Part shown: positions 13,683-20,475 of the stretch, piece after piece | Layout: each line of letters starts with the position of its first letter | How positions within the stretch are numbered: the stretch's first letter is position 1 | Assembly (NCBI GenBank): GCA_002362175.1 | Contig: DETU01000060.1 | Span: forward strand, 1 to 20,475 | Direction of reading: 5' to 3' | From: Ruminococcus sp. UBA3280 | GTDB taxonomy: Bacteria > Bacillota > Clostridia > Oscillospirales > Ruminococcaceae | DNA: 20,475 nucleotides | Position numbers and translations under genes: made by a program | Notes under the pieces: generated by a model | The model's input: the letters and a program-made list of their open reading frames with translations, nothing else | What the model was told of the DNA's origin: nothing | The model's database searches: none

Positions 13683-15107
13683 TTATTCGTTTCCGCTCCA
13701 GCAGTAAGTACAAAGATTACATTCAGGCAGTCCTACAGCCTTTACCTTACCTTCAAGAGACTGAAATTCAAGAGATGTCAGCTTCAATCTGCGACAGATT
13801 TCGTCACGCATACGCTTTCCACGTTCCGTGTTTGTGTCGCTGTATTCTGCGAGGTATTTAACACCCTCCGCACCTTCAAACTCGTCAATAATCTGTCTTG
13901 CGATTAATTCAAGTTCCGAGTGACTGCGTGAGAAGTTCAGATATTTACAGCCGTACATGATAGGCGGACAGGCAGAACGCATATGCACTTCCTTTGCTCC
14001 GTTTTCGTACAGAAATTCAACTGTTTCCCTCATCTGTGTACCGCGTACAATACTATCGTCTACAAAGAGAAGTTTCTTTCCCTCAATAAGTTCGTGGACG
14101 GGGATAAGCTTCATTTTGGCAACCTGATTTCTCATACTCTGATTTGTCGGCATGAAACTCCTTGGCCATGTGGGAGTATACTTGATGAAAGGTCTTGCGA
14201 ACGGAATACCGCTTCTGTTTGCGTAACCGATAGCGTGAGGAGTTCCCGAGTCGGGAATACCACATACATAGTCAACATCAGGCAATTTTCCTGCTTTGAT
14301 GTCGTTTTCAGCCATGATTTCACCGTTGCGTGTTCTCATGACTTCAACGTTTACACCCTCATAGACAGCAGTGGGATAACCGTAATATGTCCACATGAAA
14401 GTACATATTTTCATCTTTGAAGGGTCACCTTCACTCAGAACTTCACAGCCGTCCGAGTTGATTTTTACAATTTCACCTGCTGTAAGTTCCTTGTATGTAG
14501 TGTAACCGAGTTTCTGAAATGCAAATGATTCGGTTGAAAGACAGAAACCGTCGCTTCTTTTTCCTATAATTACAGGAAGTCTGCCAAATTTGTCCCTTGC
14601 CGCAATAATGCAGTCTTTTGTAAGAATGATAAGGGACATAGTGCCTTCAATTTTTTCCTGTGCATAGCGTATGCCGTCAACAAATGAATCTTTCTGTGCA
14701 ATCAAAGCACCGATTAAGTCACCCGAGTTTATGCTTCCGCTGCTCATGGTTTCAAAGTTTGCACAGCCGTTTTCAAGAAGCTCATTGACGAGTGCTTCAG
14801 AGTTTCTTATTATACCTACTGAACATACGGCATAAAGTCCGAGTTTTGAACGGACAAGAATCGGCTGGGGGTCTGTATCGCTGATACTACCTATACAAAG
14901 CTTTCCACGCATTTTTACAACGTCATTTTCAAATTTTGTTCTGAAAGGTGAGTTTTCAATACTATGGATACTTCTCTGAAAGCCAAGCTCATCGGAATAT
15001 GCGGTCATACCGCCACGTCTTGTGCCTAAATGTGAGTGGTAGTCTGTTCCGAAAAATACATCTGTAACGCAGTCGTTTTTGGAAGCTGCACCAAAAAATC
15101 CACCCAT
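13683..15107 (-). CDS. purF: PurF-like amidophosphoribosyltransferase lacking the glutaminase cysteine
   Basis: PurF makes phosphoribosylamine from PRPP and glutamine, the first committed step. This 474-residue protein keeps the PRTase half with the PRPP loop LLFVDDSIVRGTQ (346-358) and YTPTWPRSF. All four positions I recall as iron-sulfur ligands in Bacillus PurF are cysteine (C235, C387, C463, C466), with an extra C469. The N-terminal glutaminase nucleophile is missing: the protein begins M-G-G-F-F-G where PurF has M-C-G, and the QHRGQ region reads GTRRGG. I recall a related MGGFFG subfamily in Bacteroides and Clostridia, so this is probably a family trait. It may use ammonia or another ammonia source. 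The start lies 4 bases after purC. Confidence 0.88.
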   Translation of the reverse strand: MGGFFGAASKNDCVTDVFFGTDYHSHLGTRRGGMTAYSDELGFQRSIHSIENSPFRTKFENDVVKMRGKLCIGSISDTDPQPILVRSKLGLYAVCSVGIIRNSEALVNELLENGCANFETMSSGSINSGDLIGALIAQKDSFVDGIRYAQEKIEGTMSLIILTKDCIIAARDKFGRLPVIIGKRSDGFCLSTESFAFQKLGYTTYKELTAGEIVKINSDGCEVLSEGDPSKMKICTFMWTYYGYPTAVYEGVNVEVMRTRNGEIMAENDIKAGKLPDVDYVCGIPDSGTPHAIGYANRSGIPFARPFIKYTPTWPRSFMPTNQSMRNQVAKMKLIPVHELIEGKKLLFVDDSIVRGTQMRETVEFLYENGAKEVHMRSACPPIMYGCKYLNFSRSHSELELIARQIIDEFEGAEGVKYLAEYSDTNTERGKRMRDEICRRLKLTSLEFQSLEGKVKAVGLPECNLCTYCWSGNE

Positions 15108-15111
15108 AGAA

Positions 15112-15831
15112 TTATTCTCCCATAAGTCTTTTCATGATTTCCTGATAAGCTTCTTCAACACCACCCATATCACGACGGAAACGGTCCTTGTCAAGCTTTT
15201 CGTGAGTTGTGCTGTCCCAGAAACGACAGGTATCAGGTGAGATTTCGTCAGCGAGGATAATAGTACCGTCGGAAGTCTTACCAAATTCAATTTTGAAGTC
15301 AATAAGGTCAATGTTGAGACCTTTGAAGAAGTTAACCATAAATTCATTGACTTTAAATGCATACTTTGCGATTGTGTCGATTTCTTCCTTTGTGGCGAGA
15401 CCGAGAGCAAGAGCATAATAGTCGTTTATGAACGGGTCGCCGAGGTCGTCGTTTTTGTAGCTGAATTCAAGGATAGGAGTGAGAAGCTTTCTGCCCTCTT
15501 CAACGCCCATTCTCTTTGAGAAAGAACCTGCTGCAACGTTTCTTATAATAACCTCAAGCGGAACGATTGAAACTTTTTTGACAATAGTTTCACGGTCGCT
15601 GATTTCCTCTACGAGATGTGTCGGAACGCCTTCATTTTCGAGCATCTTGAACATGAAGTTAGTCATTCTGTTGTTGACAACGCCCTTGCCGGAGATTGTA
15701 CCTTTCTTTTCACCGTTGAAAGCGGTTGCGTCGTCCTTGTAATCAACGATTACGAGGTCGGGGTCGTTTGTGGCATATACTTTTTTAGCCTTACCCTCGT
15801 AAAGCTGTTCCTGTTTAACAATGTTTTCCAT
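15112..15831 (-). CDS. purC: SAICAR synthetase (phosphoribosylaminoimidazole-succinocarboxamide synthase)
   Basis: It joins aspartate to CAIR with ATP to give SAICAR. The 239-residue protein has the standard length and motifs: LYEGKAKKVY at the N-terminus, FNGEKKGTISGKG, RNVAAGSFSKR, LIDFKIEFG and LADEISPDTCRFWD. The frame is open 13 codons further upstream, but the ATG at 15831 has AGGAGG about 8 bases before it and fits the family start. The 65-base gap before it (15832-15896) holds a short 5-bp hairpin (15871-15886) and nothing else recognised. purF starts 4 bases after the stop. Confidence 0.97.
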   Translation of the reverse strand: MENIVKQEQLYEGKAKKVYATNDPDLVIVDYKDDATAFNGEKKGTISGKGVVNNRMTNFMFKMLENEGVPTHLVEEISDRETIVKKVSIVPLEVIIRNVAAGSFSKRMGVEEGRKLLTPILEFSYKNDDLGDPFINDYYALALGLATKEEIDTIAKYAFKVNEFMVNFFKGLNIDLIDFKIEFGKTSDGTIILADEISPDTCRFWDSTTHEKLDKDRFRRDMGGVEEAYQEIMKRLMGE

Positions 15832-15896
15832 TTTTAAATTCCTCCTGAGAATTATATGAAATATATACAAGTCCGTTTCTGCGGACAGGTAAGCGG

Positions 15897-16100
15897 TTAT
15901 TTATCTAAAATTTCGTCAATGATTACGTTTCCTTTGCTGTCAAGAAGCGGAGTGATTCCTGTCATTGATGAGCCGACAGTATTTAAATAATTAACGCCTG
16001 TAACGGTATCAATAATAATCTGTACTGCTCCTACCATACCAAGCCCCTGTTCTTCCTTTACAACAAAGCGTTTAGTTTTCTTTTCCTTTTTATCAAACAT
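15897..16100 (-). CDS. DUF6440-like small protein
   Basis: A 67-residue cytoplasmic protein with a lysine-rich start (MFDKKEKKTKRFVV), a G-x-V-x-I-I-I-D-x2-TGVNYL segment at about 25-40, and the ending G-x-TPLLDSKGNV, which matches small Clostridia DUF6440 proteins as I remember them. Its function is unknown. The ATG overlaps the end of purE by 8 bases and has AGGAGG about 9 bases upstream, so it is translated with purE. Whether it assists a purine enzyme is unknown. Confidence 0.75.
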   Translation of the reverse strand: MFDKKEKKTKRFVVKEEQGLGMVGAVQIIIDTVTGVNYLNTVGSSMTGITPLLDSKGNVIIDEILDK

Positions 16101-16593
16101 TGGCTATTTCCTCCTGCAAGTCAATGTCTTTCTGACGAACGCCATCAGCCATTTTTACCTTTTCGTCAGCGAGTTTCTTGGCAAGTTCTTCGTCTGCTAT
16201 TGCAAGCATCTGAACGGCAAGAATACCGGCATTCTTTGCACCGTTTATGCCTACTGTTGCCACAGGTACTCCGGGGGGCATCATTACTGACGATAAGAGT
16301 GCGTCCATACCTTCAAGTACGGCTGACTTCATTGGAATGGCAATGACGGGAAGTGTTGTATGACCTGCAACTACTCCTGCAAGATGTGCTGCCATTCCTG
16401 CCGCACATATAATTACACCGAAGCCGTTTTCCTTTGCCTTGTCTGCAAATTCACACGCTTCAACAGGTGTACGGTGTGCCGACATTACACGACATTCAAA
16501 CTCAACGCCGTATTTTTTCAGTTCTGTAAGGGCTGATTTTACAACAGGAAAGTCACTGTTGCTTCCCATTATAACTGCTACTTTCTTTGACAT
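16093..16593 (-). CDS. purE: N5-carboxyaminoimidazole ribonucleotide mutase (class I PurE)
   Basis: It converts N5-CAIR to CAIR. The 166-residue protein has the PurE phosphate-binding MGSNSDFPV, the catalytic-histidine motif SAHRTP (H40), AAGMAAHLAG, and MPPGVPVATVGINGAKNAG, as in class I. No purK, the usual source of N5-CAIR, lies in the window; it may be elsewhere, or AIR may be carboxylated another way. AAGGAG lies 8-9 bases before the ATG. It is the first pur gene of the cluster, 39 bases after the WG-repeat gene. No purine riboswitch is visible in that short gap. Confidence 0.96.
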   Translation of the reverse strand: MSKKVAVIMGSNSDFPVVKSALTELKKYGVEFECRVMSAHRTPVEACEFADKAKENGFGVIICAAGMAAHLAGVVAGHTTLPVIAIPMKSAVLEGMDALLSSVMMPPGVPVATVGINGAKNAGILAVQMLAIADEELAKKLADEKVKMADGVRQKDIDLQEEIANV

Positions 16594-16613
16594 AATAAAA
16601 ACTCCTTTTCATC

Positions 16614-16641
16614 AATATAATCATGTAGTAGGTTAAGTCAC
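16614..16641 (-). promoter_or_regulatory. Weak candidate promoter for purE
   Basis: On the minus strand GTGACT (16636-16641) and TATATT (16614-16619) are 16 bases apart, giving a leader of about 14 bases before purE. The match is imperfect and overlaps the end of the WG-repeat gene, so purE may instead depend on transcription from upstream. Confidence 0.3.
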
Positions 16642-17703
16642 TTCATTTTCTGAAATACTTTCCGTTTCTTCTTCCGTCTGTGGATATTCAGGTTCTTCCT
16701 GAGTGAAACTTCCCGAAACTGCGGTGAGGTCGTTTTCTGAATATCCGCTGAACTCTATAACTGCTGTATATTCATCGGTCAGGGTATTTTTACCGCTTTC
16801 TTCGTCGGAATATTCTATTTCCGTATCAGCGGTAACTGATATTGCATAGTGGGGTATATTGTCGTCTGACCTTACTGAATACAGGAATATTTCGGAAATA
16901 TTCAATAATTTTTTTGAAAGAATCCTGTGGTCGTCAGGAAAAAGCTGTGTAAATGCGGAACGTCCGCCGTTTGTAATATCGGAAAGAATTTCGTCGTTTC
17001 CCGTATATGCGAACTCAATATATTTTTCAGTATCTTCTGCCATTTTTTCAATCATGGATACGCTTAACTTTGAAAGAAGAATCCTGCTGTATATGCTGAG
17101 AACATAACTGTATTCCATTGTCTTTCCGATTACTTCCGCCGATTTAAGCCGGAAACCTTCCTGATTTATGGCATATTCGTAAGTACCGCTGTTTGTTTTG
17201 AGTGTGATTTCGCCGTCCGAGAGACTGTAGCTTTCCCATGACCTTGTAAAACACGGTATAAAACGACTGTCATATATAACACGTGAATTATCCTTTGCCG
17301 ATTCAGCGATATAAAACGGAAAATCTTCTTCATTATGATATTCTATATTCTGATATATAAAAGGAACTGATATATTTCCCTCATAGTCTATACAACCGGT
17401 AAGAAGATTTCCGTCTATACGTTGCTTTGCTATGCAAAGATTTCCGTCGGTGAATTTAAGGTCAAGCCATTCAGGTGCTACAATAATTCGGTCACTGCTG
17501 TCTATAATACCAAAAAGTCCGCTGTTTTCCCTGAAAATTCTGTTTCCTGAAGAATCGGAAGCGAGACTGCTTATTGTGTCTGTCTGTAAACTGTTGTTTC
17601 CGGCACTCTGGGTTGTATCGGAGTAAAATTTCCTGATAGCAACGGCAAGCAGTATGATGACTATGAAAAGTGCGGAAACTATAAATCTTGTCTGTTTGTT
17701 CAG
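16633..17703 (-). CDS. WG-repeat membrane-anchored protein, apparent CTG start
   Basis: A 356-residue protein in a frame open without a stop from 17724 to 16635, but with no ATG, GTG or TTG until codon 196. I place the start at a CTG (17703), 12 bases after GGAGG. It gives a typical membrane-anchor N-terminus, NKQTRFIVSALFIVIILLAV (helix about 7-23), then a serine/threonine linker and WG-type repeats (G62-LFGIIDSSDRIIVAPEW and TGCIDYEGNISVPFIYQNI, about 62-120). The C-terminal half is acidic with a glutamate-rich tail. The mature part is probably outside the membrane. It lies in the same frame as the glycosyltransferase, 21 bases after its TAA. WG repeats have no set function. Annotation from the first ATG would lose more than half the protein. 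Confidence 0.7.
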   Translation of the reverse strand: MNKQTRFIVSALFIVIILLAVAIRKFYSDTTQSAGNNSLQTDTISSLASDSSGNRIFRENSGLFGIIDSSDRIIVAPEWLDLKFTDGNLCIAKQRIDGNLLTGCIDYEGNISVPFIYQNIEYHNEEDFPFYIAESAKDNSRVIYDSRFIPCFTRSWESYSLSDGEITLKTNSGTYEYAINQEGFRLKSAEVIGKTMEYSYVLSIYSRILLSKLSVSMIEKMAEDTEKYIEFAYTGNDEILSDITNGGRSAFTQLFPDDHRILSKKLLNISEIFLYSVRSDDNIPHYAISVTADTEIEYSDEESGKNTLTDEYTAVIEFSGYSENDLTAVSGSFTQEEPEYPQTEEETESISENEVT

Positions 17704-17724
17704 AAGTCCGCACCCCCTCCGCAG

Positions 17725-18729
17725 TTATTCGGCAGACTGAGAACTTTGCTCGTCCTTATTTTCGGACTCTTTCTTTTTTCTGCGGTAAAGCTCGTCCGTT
17801 TCCTTTGCGATATAAATCGGACGGTTCTTTGTTTCAAGATAGGTCTTTGAAAGATACTGTCCGAGTATTCCCGTACAGAAAAGCTGTAATCCGCTGAGCA
17901 TGAAAATCACACATATTGTGGTGGGATAGCCGTCCACACTTTCTCCGAAAGCAAGAGTTTTGATGACTGTTATTATTATAAGGATAAATGAAATGATACA
18001 GCTTATTATTCCGAGTAGTGATGATATGGCAAGAGGTGCGGTTGAGAATGCCATTATTCCCTCAAGGGAATATTTGAAAAGTCCCCAGAATGACCACGAA
18101 GTAGTACCTGCCGGACGTTCAACGTTTTCGTATGGAATATACCGTACATTGAATCCGACCCAGCTGAAAATACCCTTTGAAAAGCGGTTGTATTCCGACA
18201 TATCAAGAATGGCGTCAACCATCTGTCGTGTCATGAATCGGAAATCCTGAGCACCGTCAACAATTTCCGTCTGAGAAATCTTGTTCATTATCTGATAGAA
18301 TTTCATTGCAAACCATGAACGGACTTTAGATTCACCCTTCCTGTTTACACGCCTTGTTGTTGCACAGTCATATTCTCCATCTTTTACATACTTATACATT
18401 TCGGGCAGAAAAGCGGGCGGGTGCTGTAAGTCGGCGTCCATTACAACGACATAATCTCCCTTGGCATTTTTTAATCCTGCATACATTCCTGATTCCTTGC
18501 CGAAATTTCTTGAAAAAGATATATATCTTACTCTTTTGTCTTTGTCGGCAAGTGTACGCAGTATATCAAGCGTCTTATCTTTTGAACCGTCGTTTATAAA
18601 CAGGTATTCAAATTCCAATTCAGGAAAATCAACTGACATCTTATCTGTTACTCTTGTGATTTCCTCATAGAACATGGACAGTACTTCCTGTTCATTGTAG
18701 CACGGAACAACTACTGAAACGAGTTTCAC
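17725..18729 (-). CDS. GT2 glycosyltransferase, GtrB/DPM1-like with two C-terminal helices
   Basis: A 334-residue inner-membrane enzyme that probably moves a sugar from a nucleotide donor to a lipid phosphate such as undecaprenyl phosphate, for cell-envelope decoration. The GT-A domain (1-about 210) has VVPCYNEQEV, INDGSKD, the metal-binding DAD at 98-100 in VVVMDADLQHPP, and NRFSKGIFSWVGF (181-193). Two helices follow at about 232-259 and 268-293, then a charged tail. The start is GTG at 18729 with GGGGGAG about 5 bases upstream. A promoter lies at 18765-18793. It is the first gene of the minus-strand cluster, upstream of the WG-repeat and pur genes. The sugar is unknown. Confidence 0.88.
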   Translation of the reverse strand: MKLVSVVVPCYNEQEVLSMFYEEITRVTDKMSVDFPELEFEYLFINDGSKDKTLDILRTLADKDKRVRYISFSRNFGKESGMYAGLKNAKGDYVVVMDADLQHPPAFLPEMYKYVKDGEYDCATTRRVNRKGESKVRSWFAMKFYQIMNKISQTEIVDGAQDFRFMTRQMVDAILDMSEYNRFSKGIFSWVGFNVRYIPYENVERPAGTTSWSFWGLFKYSLEGIMAFSTAPLAISSLLGIISCIISFILIIITVIKTLAFGESVDGYPTTICVIFMLSGLQLFCTGILGQYLSKTYLETKNRPIYIAKETDELYRRKKKESENKDEQSSQSAE

Positions 18730-18764
18730 GGAACTCCCCCTAACATTTTAGTAATACACTAATA

Positions 18765-18793
18765 ATAATACAACAAATTTTCCGATAATGCAA
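18765..18793 (-). promoter_or_regulatory. Predicted sigma-A promoter of the glycosyltransferase and downstream cluster
   Basis: On the minus strand TTGCAT (18788-18793) is followed after 17 bases by TATTAT (18765-18770). Transcription would start near 18758, about 29 bases before the GTG. It may drive the whole co-directional cluster, since no strong terminator lies before 2698. Confidence 0.5.
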
Positions 18794-19012
18794 GAGTAAA
18801 ATCATATATTTTATAATTTTTCGGGTTTATATAAAATATTGAATATTTAACAGCCCTAATTCTGTTTATTTATGCATAAAATTTATGTTGATTATTAAAA
18901 GTAATTTTAAACTTGTTAGGCTGTTTTTGACAAAAAAATCAATAACATTTTGTTGTTTTCACCGAAAATTTTAAAAACCGTATAATTGATAGTGCAAATT
19001 TTTCAGAAAGTG

Positions 19013-19041
19013 TTGATTTTTTGCAACTTATATTGTATAAT
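19013..19041 (+). promoter_or_regulatory. Predicted sigma-A promoter of the right-edge gene
   Basis: TTGATT (19013-19018) and a perfect TATAAT (19036-19041) are 17 bases apart. Transcription would begin near 19048, leaving a leader of about 96 bases with two stem-loops before the gene at 19144. Confidence 0.6.
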
Positions 19042-19091
19042 GTATATGTATTGTAATGCGTATAAAAATTATGCGTTTCGGAAAATCGGTA

Positions 19092-19130
19092 TTCGCTGCC
19101 ATAAAGCGAAAACTGCACTTTTATGTGCGG
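19092..19130 (+). promoter_or_regulatory. Two tandem stem-loops in the leader of the right-edge gene
   Basis: TTCGCT (19092-19097) pairs with AGCGAA (19105-19110), and CTGCAC (19113-19118) with GTGCGG (19125-19130, one G-U pair). Only two bases separate the stems, and the second ends directly before the AAAGGA ribosome binding site at 19131-19136. It resembles no riboswitch class I know. Confidence 0.5.
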
Positions 19131-19143
19131 AAAGGAAAAGCTT

Positions 19144-20475
19144 ATGGATATTACACTTGTTACCTCTATTATGAATGATGATATTCATGGTACTGACAAT
19201 GATAAAAAAACCGGCTGCGGTATAAATCTGCAAAAGGGCGATAATGTCAATAAATTCCGTCGTGGCGGAAAAATGAATGACCTTAAAGAAATTACGTGTG
19301 AAAGATGTAAAAACGCTTTTGCAAAGAAAATGATTAAGGCGGACAAAAAGGAAATGGCACGTTTGTTGAAGGAAGAAAGACAACGTGAAAAAATGGGTCT
19401 TGCTGACGAGGGAATTGTTCCGCTTGGAAATACAACGGCAAAAATTACATCTTCTCCGACAGAATCCGAACCCGTTCAGCCCGAACCTGCTCCGTTTGAA
19501 AGAACACCTGTTGCTGTACCTGCTCCGCAAACGGAAGAACCAAAACATACCATTCCCGGTACAAATGTAGCAATAGACAGCAGTCTTGCTGAATTTGCGA
19601 TAACTCCTCCGCCTGCGGAAGAATATGAGAAAAAGCCTGAAAGCAATGATGACTTTATGGCACAGTTTGCTATAAAAAAACCTGAACCTGAAGAAGAAAA
19701 AACTGTTTCTGCTGTGACAAATGTTCAGGACGATTTTCTTGCACAGTTTGCCATTTCTGTACCCAGTCAGTCAGAATCCGAAGAAGTTCAGCCTGCCGTA
19801 ACGGAAAGCAATATTGTTTCTCAAGAAAACGAAACTGAAGAATCTATTGATTTTACAGCAATAAATCCGCCTCCGTCTGTTTATGAAGAACCGATTGAAA
19901 AGGCAGATGAAGCAGATGAAAATCCTGTCGGAATTATTGACGAAGATGATATAATGAAAATGTTTGCTTTCGGAAACGTTAAAGCGTCCTCAAGTCAGTC
20001 ACCGGCAGTAAGCACTTCAAGATATGATTACTCCGCACTTGAAGAAGAAAAGCCCGACATACCTGTAAGTGAGCCTGTTCTTACCGAAACTCCCGAAGAA
20101 AATGAAGAATCTGAAAATTCTGACTGGGATTATGTTGCAAATCAGTTGTTTGGTGTGGATAACTCGGGACAGACTGAAAATGAACCTGAACAGACAGACG
20201 AAATGGCTGACATTGATTTGTCGGTTTCTGAAAGTACATCAGTTCCTGAAATTACGGAAGAAACAGCACCTGTTCTCGAAGATATAGGATTGCCGTCACT
20301 TGACGATATTATGTCCGTAAAGGAAGAAGCAAAGCAGGAAGAACCTGAAATTACTGCACCTGTTCTTGAAGATATAGAATTACCGTCACTTGACGATATT
20401 ATGTCTGTAAAGGAAGAAGCAAAGCAGGAAGAACCCGAAACTACAGCCCCCGTTCTTGAAGATATAGAATTGCCG
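19144..20475 (+). CDS. Acidic repeat-motif protein with zinc-knuckle-like N-terminus, partial
   Basis: At least 444 residues, continuing past the right edge. The N-terminal 60 residues carry C25 and a C52-E-R-C55 pair, zinc-knuckle-like, followed by a strongly basic helix (about 60-85, KKMIKADKKEMARLLKEERQ). From about 100 on it is acidic, proline/glutamate-rich and probably disordered, punctuated by a short motif: LAEFAI (148-153), DDFMAQFAI (169-177), DDFLAQFAI (196-204), DDIMKMFAF (268-276), and SLDDIMSV (385-392, repeated at 415-422). The last part is a 30-residue tandem repeat. There is no signal peptide or membrane helix. The ATG has AAAGGA 7 bases upstream. I know no family. A cytoplasmic scaffold binding one partner many times is a guess. 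Confidence 0.75.
   Translation, partial: MDITLVTSIMNDDIHGTDNDKKTGCGINLQKGDNVNKFRRGGKMNDLKEITCERCKNAFAKKMIKADKKEMARLLKEERQREKMGLADEGIVPLGNTTAKITSSPTESEPVQPEPAPFERTPVAVPAPQTEEPKHTIPGTNVAIDSSLAEFAITPPPAEEYEKKPESNDDFMAQFAIKKPEPEEEKTVSAVTNVQDDFLAQFAISVPSQSESEEVQPAVTESNIVSQENETEESIDFTAINPPPSVYEEPIEKADEADENPVGIIDEDDIMKMFAFGNVKASSSQSPAVSTSRYDYSALEEEKPDIPVSEPVLTETPEENEESENSDWDYVANQLFGVDNSGQTENEPEQTDEMADIDLSVSESTSVPEITEETAPVLEDIGLPSLDDIMSVKEEAKQEEPEITAPVLEDIELPSLDDIMSVKEEAKQEEPETTAPVLEDIELP
20266..20475 (+). repeat. Tandem 90-bp in-frame repeat, runs off the window
   Basis: Units begin at 20266, 20356 and 20446 (the last cut by the edge). Each codes for 30 residues starting A-P-V-L-E-D-I-x-L-P-S-L-D-D-I-M and ending in a K/E-rich stretch. 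The two full units differ at few bases, suggesting recent expansion. The copy number beyond the window is unknown. Confidence 0.9.

Larger units (their letters stand above)
18730..19143. other. AT-rich divergent intergenic region
   Basis: About 410 bases without a coding signal, very AT-rich, between the divergent glycosyltransferase and right-edge genes. It contains one promoter for each direction, a structured leader for the plus gene, and an imperfect inverted repeat: AACAGCCCTAA (18849-18859) against TTAGGCTGTT (18916-18925), one base bulged, with an AT-rich loop of about 56 bases and T's after the right arm. No tRNA, CRISPR or known riboswitch was recognised. Confidence 0.6.

Noticed and set aside
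13983..14420. A plus-strand open frame opposite purF
   Set aside because: Antisense to a well supported gene, cysteine- and histidine-rich in a way typical of reverse-strand reading, and with no start signal.
16594..16632. A purine riboswitch or PurR-type control region before purE
   Set aside because: The gap is only 39 bases, too short for a purine riboswitch, and no such core was seen in the neighbouring sequence.
17119..17724. Region first read as noncoding or a pseudogene remnant
   Set aside because: Codon-by-codon reading on the minus strand gave an uninterrupted frame with an anchor helix and WG repeats joined to the downstream part, so it is one gene with an unusual start.
19069..19548. 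A minus-strand open frame of about 160 codons opposite the right-edge gene
   Set aside because: It crosses the promoter leader of the plus gene and has a phenylalanine- and arginine-rich composition typical of antisense reading; the plus frame has promoter, ribosome binding site and coherent repeats.
20266..20475. CRISPR-like repeat array
   Set aside because: The repeats are contiguous 90-bp units in an open frame with no spacers, so they are a protein repeat.

Overview
The window looks like chromosomal DNA of a low-to-mid GC Clostridia (Oscillospiraceae), most likely a Ruminococcus-like, plant-fibre-degrading gut or rumen species. This rests on AGGAGG-type ribosome binding sites, Clostridia-type small protein families (DUF6440-like, TM2, Prok-RING-like, WG-repeat), and a secreted expansin carrying a dockerin-like calcium loop, a cellulosome hallmark in Ruminococcus. 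The assignment is inferred from content only.

Layout. 1-2.1 kb (+): a zinc-finger membrane protein and a CPBP/CAAX-type membrane protease, separated by a hairpin that overlaps the protease promoter. A bidirectional terminator follows, then an Hsp20 gene (-). 2.7-18.7 kb (-): 22 co-directional genes, mostly overlapping or a few bases apart, with no strong internal terminator; a good intrinsic terminator lies at 2666-2698. In transcription order: GT2 glycosyltransferase, WG-repeat protein with an apparent CTG start, purE, DUF6440-like, purC, purF-like, purM, expansin, DUF3592-like, two TM2 proteins, purN, lipoprotein, DUF6985-like, purO, repeat lipoprotein, HAD-like protein, purV, two small membrane proteins, purD, and a membrane protein. 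18.7-19.1 kb is an AT-rich divergent intergenic region. 19.1 kb to the right edge (+) is an acidic, repeat-rich protein with a zinc-knuckle-like N-terminus, truncated by the window.

How the genes fit together. PurE, C, F, M, N, D plus stand-alone AICAR transformylase (PurV) and archaeal-type IMP cyclohydrolase (PurO) cover much of de novo IMP synthesis; purL/Q/S, purB and purK are not in the window. The bifunctional PurH is replaced by PurV+PurO. The PurF-like protein lacks the N-terminal glutaminase cysteine but keeps the PRPP loop and iron-sulfur cysteines. Blocks of exported or membrane genes (expansin, lipoproteins, TM2, DUF3592) are inserted between the pur genes, so envelope and fibre-related functions may share transcripts with purine synthesis.

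The best leads are the CTG-initiated WG-repeat gene, the glutaminase-dead PurF-like protein, the expansin inside the pur operon, the interleaved operon itself, and the repeat-motif protein at the right edge.
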